In this document: one piece after another, positions 58,529 to 64,000 of the stretch | Position numbering within the stretch: the first letter of the stretch is position 1 | Layout: each line of letters starts with the position of its first letter | Made by a program: the position numbers and the translations under genes | The notes under the pieces: generated by a model | The model's database searches: none | What the model was told of the DNA's origin: nothing | The model's input: only the letters and a program-made list of their open reading frames with translations | Assembly (NCBI GenBank): GCA_036676475.1 | Contig: JAKFCU010000003.1 | Location: 1 to 64,000, forward strand | Origin: LC029 sp036676475 | GTDB taxonomy: Bacteria > Bacillota > Bacilli > Aneurinibacillales > RAOX-1 | Length of the DNA: 64,000 bases | Reading direction: 5' to 3'

Positions 58529-60307
58529 TTATCGATAAATGTGGCTGCCGCTCTCTTTAAATTCTTTTGCCTTCTCTTTCATTCCTTCTTCTACTACTAT
58601 TTCCTCTGATAAACCCTTGTCATTAGCATAATCCCGTATCTCATGACTGATTTTCATGCTGCAGAATTTCGGTCCGCACATGGAACAGAAGTGCGCGGTT
58701 TTGGCTCCTTCCGCAGGCAGGGTCTCATCATGATATTCCATGGCCCTTTCTGGATCCAAAGATAAGTTAAATTGATCGCGCCAGCGGAATTCAAATCGGG
58801 CTTTGGAAAGCGCATTATCACGAATTTGTGCCCTTGGGTGCCCTTTGGCTAAATCGGCCGCATGAGCAGCAATTTTATAAGTGATGATTCCATTGCGTAC
58901 ATCTTCTTTGTTCGGCAGTCCAAGGTGTTCTTTCGGTGTTACATAACAAAGCATCGAAGTCCCGAACCAACCAATCATGGCTGCCCCAATGGCGGAAGTA
59001 ATGTGATCATAACCCGGCGCGATATCCGTCGTTAACGGACCTAACGTGTAAAATGGGGCTTCATGGCAAATTTCCAGCTGCAAATCCATATTCTCCTTGA
59101 TTTTATGCATAGGGACATGACCTGGTCCTTCGATCATCACCTGTACATCATGTTTCCAAGCCACTTTCGTCAATTCACCCAAGGTTTTCAATTCTGCAAA
59201 CTGCGCTTCATCATTCGCATCAGCAATCGATCCTGGCCGGAGACCATCCCCTAATGAAAAGGCTACATCATAGGCTTTCATGATTTCACAGATTTCCTCG
59301 AAGTGTGTGTAAAGGAAGTTTTCCTCGTGGTGAGCCAAGCACCATGCCGCTAAGATCGATCCTCCACGGGAGACGATTCCTGTCATCCTGTTGCTAGTAA
59401 GCGGAACATAACGGAGAAGAACCCCTGCATGAATCGTAAAATAGTCGACACCCTGTTCAGCTTGCTCAATGAGGGTATCACGGTATACTTCCCAGGTTAA
59501 ATCTTCCGCTATCCCATTCACCTTTTCCAAAGCTTGATAAATAGGAACCGTACCAATAGGGACTGGCGAATTGCGGATGATCCACTCTCGCGTGGCGTGG
59601 ATGTTTTTTCCAGTGGAAAGATCCATAATCGTGTCCGCGCCCCACCTTGTCGCCCAAGTCATTTTTTCCACTTCCTCAGAAATAGAAGAAGTCACCGCAG
59701 AGTTTCCAATGTTCGCATTAATTTTGACATGGAAATTCCGTCCAATAATCATCGGTTCGCACTCCGGATGATTAATATTCGAAGGAATGATCGCTCGGCC
59801 TTCCTCAACCTCCTTTCGAACAAACTCAGGACTTACTCCTTCTCGAATGGCAATGAACTCCATCTCTGAAGTAATCATCCCTCTGCGAGCATAATGCAAT
59901 TGAGTAATATTTTGCCCTTTCTTTGCTCTTAACGGTTTTCGCTTTAAACCAGGAAACACCTGGTGATTTACCTGAGCATCCCCTTTGATTCCATCATCTT
60001 CAGGCTTGATTTCTCTTCCTTCATACTCTTCCACATCATCTCGTTCTATGATCCATTGACGACGCAAGCTTGGAAGACCCTTTTGGATATCGACGGAATA
60101 ATGAGGATCTGTATATACTCCACTCGTATCATACACACGAACAGGTTCATTCACTTCCGTACCGAGTGACCCTAAAGATTCGCTTAATTGGATTTCCCGC
60201 ATGGGAACTTGAATTTCCGGTTTGGAACCCTCAACATACACCTTCTTACTGTTGGGAAATGGCTGAATGGTCGAAACTAAGACAGATGACTCGATCAAAT
60301 TTGACAT
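58529..60307 (-). CDS. thiC: Phosphomethylpyrimidine synthase
   Basis: The 592-residue protein is a full ThiC: RMREIQLS-type N-terminus, GMITSEMEFIAIRE, KINANIGNSAVTSSI, WGADTIMDLSTGK, GTVPIYQALEK, and the C-terminal radical-SAM cluster motif FCSMCGPKFCSM. It converts aminoimidazole ribotide to HMP phosphate for thiamine synthesis. I start at ATG 60307, preceded by GGAGGTTTTTTT; an open frame runs 23 codons further upstream into the leader. A TPP riboswitch with terminator lies upstream. Confidence 0.97.
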   Translation of the reverse strand: MSNLIESSVLVSTIQPFPNSKKVYVEGSKPEIQVPMREIQLSESLGSLGTEVNEPVRVYDTSGVYTDPHYSVDIQKGLPSLRRQWIIERDDVEEYEGREIKPEDDGIKGDAQVNHQVFPGLKRKPLRAKKGQNITQLHYARRGMITSEMEFIAIREGVSPEFVRKEVEEGRAIIPSNINHPECEPMIIGRNFHVKINANIGNSAVTSSISEEVEKMTWATRWGADTIMDLSTGKNIHATREWIIRNSPVPIGTVPIYQALEKVNGIAEDLTWEVYRDTLIEQAEQGVDYFTIHAGVLLRYVPLTSNRMTGIVSRGGSILAAWCLAHHEENFLYTHFEEICEIMKAYDVAFSLGDGLRPGSIADANDEAQFAELKTLGELTKVAWKHDVQVMIEGPGHVPMHKIKENMDLQLEICHEAPFYTLGPLTTDIAPGYDHITSAIGAAMIGWFGTSMLCYVTPKEHLGLPNKEDVRNGIITYKIAAHAADLAKGHPRAQIRDNALSKARFEFRWRDQFNLSLDPERAMEYHDETLPAEGAKTAHFCSMCGPKFCSMKISHEIRDYANDKGLSEEIVVEEGMKEKAKEFKESGSHIYR

Positions 60308-60385
60308 AAAAAAACCTCCTGTTTTATTCGAAAATAATGATGATTTCGAACCTTTAACGGAGGCGGAAGAAGACACTTATCACAA

Positions 60386-60419
60386 TAAAAAATCCGCATG
60401 AATCAAATCATGCGGATTT
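60386..60419 (-). terminator. Riboswitch-controlled terminator in the thiC leader
   Basis: On the minus strand AAATCCGCATGA and TCATGCGGATTT pair and are followed by TTTT. It lies between the TPP aptamer and thiC, so thiamine pyrophosphate would favour termination. Confidence 0.85.
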
Positions 60420-60451
60420 AGATATACGCGACTAATGTTAAAGAACATGAA

Positions 60452-60552
60452 GCGTCTCTCATTCCTCCGCTGGCATTATCCAGTTCAGGTTCAACGGTCG
60501 ATAATAGGTTAGTTATCCTCTCAGCCTGGTTCTCCAAGCTCCCGTGGTAAAA
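60452..60552 (-). promoter_or_regulatory. TPP riboswitch (THI element)
   Basis: The minus strand carries the conserved aptamer parts ACGGGAGC, GGCTGAGAGG, the ACCGTTGAACCTGA segment and CTGGATAATGCCAGCG, ending in GAGGAATGAGAG. Spacing and order match the TPP class, upstream of thiC. Confidence 0.95.
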
Positions 60553-60679
60553 ACTATTTAGTTTTTGTATATACACCATAACACAATACGTAATTTTTAA
60601 CAATATCTACAAAAATATCGAATTGCTATTTTAAAAACTTTCAAAAAAACCAATGGATAGCTACACTAAATTGTCATCT

Positions 60680-60859
60680 TTAGTGTTCAATTAAACTGTC
60701 TAAAGGAATCTGTTGTTCATTCTCCGGTTGATCGAGAGGATATATTCTAGCCGTATCATTATCTTCATCAACATGTTGAATGTAGATGGGGGTCCCGTTA
60801 TAGGTCACATTTGCCATAACTGGTGAAACAGCAATCTCTTGTGCTCGTTGTCTATTCAT
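60680..60859 (-). CDS. sspH: Small acid-soluble spore protein H
   Basis: From ATG 60859 (GAGGAGGGTACAGATA upstream) the 59-residue product MNRQRAQEIAVSPVMANVTY to PLDSLIEH follows SspH along its length (NVTYNGTPIYIQHVDE, ARIYPLDQPENEQQ). It is a minor spore-core protein made late in the forespore. Its presence is direct evidence that the organism is a spore-former. Monocistronic. Confidence 0.95.
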   Translation of the reverse strand: MNRQRAQEIAVSPVMANVTYNGTPIYIQHVDEDNDTARIYPLDQPENEQQIPLDSLIEH

Positions 60860-60991
60860 TATCTGTACCCTCCTCATGTTTGTTAGAATCCAGTTATAAT
60901 TTTTTCCCATAAAGATGTTATTTATTCCAAATGTGAAAGATTCGGTCAGACCCCCACTTTCACGTATCTATGACAAGGTGTCTCAATAAGA

Positions 60992-61867
60992 TCAAGATCC
61001 AAATCTTTTTCTATACCCGCATTTCCTGCATAATTCCTCTACCGCTTCTCTTCGTGAAAATCCATAGAAGAGATTATTTGCTCTTTCACTTTCTACAATT
61101 TCAGAGAAAGGGGTGTTGTGGATATTACCTAAATTAATTACCCCTTCGCCATCCAGGCAGCATGGCACGACCGTTCCGTCGACCAGTATGGCTGCTTGAC
61201 TGCGCAGCGCATGACAAAATCCCTTCCCCTCATCTTCAGGAGCTTGTAAGCTTGGCCATTGAAATTCATGGTCCTGATTCAAATAGATTCGATCGGCAAT
61301 TTTAGTTCCGCTGCCCGGTACTACCTTTTCTTCGATTCGGAAGTCCAGGTTAAACTCTTTTTCCAGGATCTCTAATGTTTGCCGGTTTCTGCTCTTTTGC
61401 AGATTGGTGAGATTGTCCTGATCAAGATTCCATAACCTAAAGGAGAAGATAACCTGATGTTCCGCAGCTTCACGGACAAACGATAAAATATTATGCAAGT
61501 ATTCTTCCCGGTTGGTCGATCCCTCATGTCCATCAAAACTATGAAGAGAGAAATTCATTTGGCGCAGGGCAGGTTTCCCTAGTAATTTATGCTTAGCCTT
61601 ATTTATGAGCGTTCCGTTTGTCGTTATATTGACTTTAAACCCTTTGGCATGGCTTATGTCCAACAACTCATCGATTTTGGGATGGAGGAGAGGTTCGCCT
61701 TTCACATGAAGATAAATATGATTCGTATGCGGTTTGATCTGATCCAATAGTTTACTAAATGTATCCACTTTAATAAAACCAGCCTGTCTAGCTGTTTGTG
61801 GGCAAAAACTACAAGCCAAGTTACAGACACTTGTTATTTCAATATAAACTTTTTTGAATGTTTTCAA
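60992..61867 (-). CDS. Radical SAM/SPASM-type enzyme
   Basis: The cluster motif CNLACSFC (CxxxCxxC) is at residue 15. The barrel continues with HVKGEPLLHPKIDELLD (GGEP-like) and VNITTNGTLI. The C-terminal part has DGTVVPCCLDGEGVINLGNI and LCRKCGYRKR, giving auxiliary SPASM-type cysteines. Relatives modify peptides or cofactors. No precursor peptide gene was found beside it, so the substrate is open. It follows the MFS gene by 53 bp on the same strand. Confidence 0.88.
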   Translation of the reverse strand: MKTFKKVYIEITSVCNLACSFCPQTARQAGFIKVDTFSKLLDQIKPHTNHIYLHVKGEPLLHPKIDELLDISHAKGFKVNITTNGTLINKAKHKLLGKPALRQMNFSLHSFDGHEGSTNREEYLHNILSFVREAAEHQVIFSFRLWNLDQDNLTNLQKSRNRQTLEILEKEFNLDFRIEEKVVPGSGTKIADRIYLNQDHEFQWPSLQAPEDEGKGFCHALRSQAAILVDGTVVPCCLDGEGVINLGNIHNTPFSEIVESERANNLFYGFSRREAVEELCRKCGYRKRFGS

Positions 61868-61920
61868 GACTTATACCCCATTCCAGACTTTATTCACAAA
61901 CTAAATCTCCACAATCAAGC

Positions 61921-63138
61921 TTACCTTTCCCATTCTCTCAAGTTTCGATCAGAAGGTAAAAAGAAGGTGAACAAACCAAGTAGCGGAAGTACACTGGTGA
62001 ACGTCATCACATAATTAATGCCATGGATATCTGCCAGTTTCCCAAGAATGATCGAGCCAATTGCCCCCATTCCAAAAGCTAAGCCTACAATGAGGCCGGA
62101 AACCATCCCGATTTTCCCTGGGAAAAGTTCTTGAGCATAAACAACCGTTACGGAAAAGCTAGACAACAGAATGAATCCCATTAAAGCAAAAATTAGATAC
62201 ACCCACACTAAGCTTACATGCGGTAATAGGAGGGCCAAAGGAGCTGAACCGAGCATCGAAAATAAAATTAAATTTTTTTTCCCAAATCGGTCGGCTAAAG
62301 GACCTCCAAAGAACGTGCCTGCTACTCCAAATACCAAGAAAACAAAGATATAGTACTGAGCGCTTTCAATTGAAAGTCCATAATGGTCAATTAAGTAAAA
62401 CTGATAGAAATTCGAAATGCCTGTCGAATACCAGGATCTCGCAAATACCAAAAAGATGAGAAGCAGGATGGCCATGACCATCTTTTTCTGATTTTGTTTA
62501 GAAGTTCCTGCACCAGCCTTACCCTTCTTTACTCGTGGGAAGAAGGTGATCTGCTGACTATACCAGGAGGATATATATAATAGAACAAGAATGGCGAGTG
62601 CTGCCACCCCTGTAAACCAAATCGCACCAAATTGACCAAATGGAACAAAGATCCATGCCGTCATCAACGGGGCTAAGGATTGGCCGCCATTGCCACCGAC
62701 TTGATAAATCGACTGAGCCAGACCTCGTCTATTCCCCGCAGCCATATACGCTACACGGGAACCCTCCGGATGAAAAGCCGCGGAACCTAACCCAATAAAC
62801 AAAACGGAAATTAATACGAAGTAAAAATTCTCTGCATAAGCTAGACCCAGCATCCCGACAAACGAACACCCCATCCCCAGCGGAAGTAAATACGGAACTG
62901 ACTTTTTATCCGTAAACCACCCAACCACAGGTTGCATAATCGAGGAGGTCATATTTAGAGTGAAGGCGATCCATCCTAGCTGAGAGTAAGATAAATTCAT
63001 TGAGTCTTTGAGAATTGGGAAAATGGCTGGAATGACAGATTGCATGGAATCATTTAAAAGATGGACAAGACTAATGGCAAATAAAATACGATAAACCGTC
63101 GACTGTGGATTCGACTGGACTTTCACTGACGCTTGCAT
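61921..63138 (-). CDS. MFS exporter, fosmidomycin-resistance (Fsr) type
   Basis: I take the ATG at 63138 because AAGGAG lies six bases upstream; the longer frame runs through the upstream terminator. Twelve spans in 405 residues carry ISLVHLLNDSMQSVIPAIFP, the MFS loop VVGWFTDKKSVPYLLPLGM and GLGSAAFHPEGSRVAYMAAG, diagnostic of the Fsr subgroup, plus GGPLADRFGKKNLI in the second half. It probably exports small organic compounds. The radical SAM gene follows. Confidence 0.9.
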   Translation of the reverse strand: MQASVKVQSNPQSTVYRILFAISLVHLLNDSMQSVIPAIFPILKDSMNLSYSQLGWIAFTLNMTSSIMQPVVGWFTDKKSVPYLLPLGMGCSFVGMLGLAYAENFYFVLISVLFIGLGSAAFHPEGSRVAYMAAGNRRGLAQSIYQVGGNGGQSLAPLMTAWIFVPFGQFGAIWFTGVAALAILVLLYISSWYSQQITFFPRVKKGKAGAGTSKQNQKKMVMAILLLIFLVFARSWYSTGISNFYQFYLIDHYGLSIESAQYYIFVFLVFGVAGTFFGGPLADRFGKKNLILFSMLGSAPLALLLPHVSLVWVYLIFALMGFILLSSFSVTVVYAQELFPGKIGMVSGLIVGLAFGMGAIGSIILGKLADIHGINYVMTFTSVLPLLGLFTFFLPSDRNLREWER

Positions 63139-63184
63139 AGACTTCTCCTTACTCATGAACTTTTTAGTTTCTATTATAACGTAT

Positions 63185-63223
63185 AAAAAAGCGAAGGACA
63201 CCGAAAGGGGCCTTCGCTTTTTT
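63185..63223 (-). terminator. Intrinsic terminator of telA
   Basis: AAAAAAGCGAAGG and CCTTCGCTTTTTT form the stem, with T tracts on both sides; it lies between telA and the MFS gene. Confidence 0.9.
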
Positions 63224-63230
63224 AAATTCT

Positions 63231-64000
63231 TCATTTATCCCTTTTGATCTCCAACAGCTTTTGTCTTAACTCGTTTCCCATCAAAGCTAGCTCCCGCTCT
63301 GCCTCACTGCGCTTGTTTCGCCCTTCCGCCTGAATCCTAAGCGTTTCTTCAAGAGTGGAGATAATACTTTCTTGGGTTTTCTTTAGCGTTTCAATATCGA
63401 CAAGGCCACGCTCATTTTCCTTTGCGGTTTCAATCGTGTTTGTTTTAAGCATGACCGCATTTTTTAACAATAGATCATTCGTGGTCTTAGAGACCAGTTT
63501 CTGTGCTTCCACCGCATGACGTTGCCGAATCAGAGTCAGGGCAATGGCCATCTGATTCTTCCACAAGGGAATCGCCGTCATAATAGAGGATTGTATTTTT
63601 TCTACTAGCGCCTGATTGGTATGTTGAATCAGGCGGATCTGCGGAGCGCTTTGGATCGTAATCTCCCGGCTTAATTTCAAGTCATGCAGACGCTTGTCCA
63701 ATCGGTCGGCAAATTGCATCATATCGTTGACTTCTTGGAATTTCATTTGATCATTCGAGGCCTCAGCTTCCTTCTTCAACTGAGGAATCGTTTGTTCATA
63801 CAATTCTTCTAGCTTAAGTTCACCCGCTGCAATGTACACATTTAAGGCATGAAAATACTCTTTATTATTTTCATAGAGCTTTTCTAACATGTCGATATCG
63901 GATAGCAAGGTGTTCTTGCTGCGGTCTAACCTCACACTGATTCGATCGATCTGTGCCCCCGTTTTCTGATATTTGGACAGTACCTCTTGAATAGAGCCCG
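63231..64000 (-). CDS. telA: TelA/YaaN-like toxic anion resistance protein, 5' end cut by window
   Basis: The frame is open to the right edge: residues before the apparent GTG read KYQKTGAQIDRISVRLDRSK, typical TelA sequence. The rest is helical and coiled-coil-like (QFADRLDKRLHDLKLSREIT, QHTNQALVEKIQSSIMTAIP, WKNQMAIALTLIRQ), matching the C-terminal two-thirds of the TelA family of about 380 residues. Originally linked to tellurite resistance; its role is more likely in envelope stress. The start lies outside the window. Confidence 0.88.
   Translation of the reverse strand, partial: GSIQEVLSKYQKTGAQIDRISVRLDRSKNTLLSDIDMLEKLYENNKEYFHALNVYIAAGELKLEELYEQTIPQLKKEAEASNDQMKFQEVNDMMQFADRLDKRLHDLKLSREITIQSAPQIRLIQHTNQALVEKIQSSIMTAIPLWKNQMAIALTLIRQRHAVEAQKLVSKTTNDLLLKNAVMLKTNTIETAKENERGLVDIETLKKTQESIISTLEETLRIQAEGRNKRSEAERELALMGNELRQKLLEIKRDK

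Noticed and set aside
60308..60376. N-terminal extension of ThiC
   Set aside because: The frame runs through the leader and ribosome binding site GGAGG; family alignment starts at the ATG at 60307.
63139..63234. N-terminal extension of the MFS protein
   Set aside because: It translates the upstream terminator hairpin; the ATG at 63138 has an AAGGAG site.

Overview
The window reads as a chromosomal segment of an endospore-forming low-to-mid G+C Gram-positive bacterium of the order Bacillales. The evidence is a small acid-soluble spore protein gene (sspH), a spoVA-type germination operon, a large Bacillus-type SRP RNA, a bacillithiol deacetylase (BshB2), an AddAB-like helicase-nuclease pair, a TnrA-like box in front of an ammonium transporter, AGGAGG-type ribosome binding sites and frequent TTG/GTG starts. 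I cannot place it to genus. No prophage, insertion sequence, CRISPR array or complete tRNA gene was seen.

Layout: 1-9.5 kb holds a 5'-truncated Cys-rich surface-type protein, four family 2-like glycosyltransferases, a catalytically degenerate amidase-like protein, a JAMM peptidase, a CAP-domain secreted protein, a coiled-coil protein and a lone divergent IF-3 paralogue. 9.8-13.8 kb is a complete fructose operon (fruR-fruK-fruA-HPr, minus strand) with an operator made of five 10-bp tandem repeats. 13.8-19 kb carries small membrane and hypothetical genes, a metallophosphoesterase, a GNAT enzyme and a GDYXXLXY/DUF2157 pair. 19.2-19.9 kb is an RNA locus: a 6S-like RNA candidate, the SRP RNA, and a T-arm-less tRNA-Ile-like element before a terminator. 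20.4-22.9 kb is a decayed spoVA-mob-like operon (DUF1657, DUF421, spoVAC, spoVAD) with two in-frame stops and one in-frame deletion. 23.9-28.2 kb has an exonuclease/DUF294 pair, amtB and ppaC. 28.3-39.2 kb has addA and addB, then an FtsA-like protein and a UbiB kinase. 39-52.8 kb is housekeeping and small genes: NERD protein, peroxiredoxin, ABC exporter, SGNH hydrolase, SET protein, cold shock protein, permease, HTH-DUF2087-GIY-YIG protein, bshB2, glycerate kinase, hemolysin III, HAD protein. 53-64 kb carries a quinol nitric oxide reductase, an NlpC/P60 protein, a phosphodiesterase, thiC under a TPP riboswitch, sspH, a radical SAM enzyme, an MFS exporter and a 5'-truncated telA.

The most notable item is at 41135-41719. 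An AhpC-type peroxiredoxin has an in-frame UGA exactly at the peroxidatic cysteine codon (residue 46), followed by a strong stem-loop, while its resolving cysteine is intact. This is what a selenocysteine peroxiredoxin looks like, and ordinary gene calling would truncate it to the last 115 codons. No Sec machinery lies in this window, so the claim depends on finding selA/selB/selC/selD elsewhere in the genome.

The segment is mostly short independent transcription units separated by strong, often bidirectional, terminators. The clear multi-gene operons are fru, the spoVA remnant, GDYXXLXY/DUF2157, addBA, FtsA-like/ubiB and the ABC exporter.
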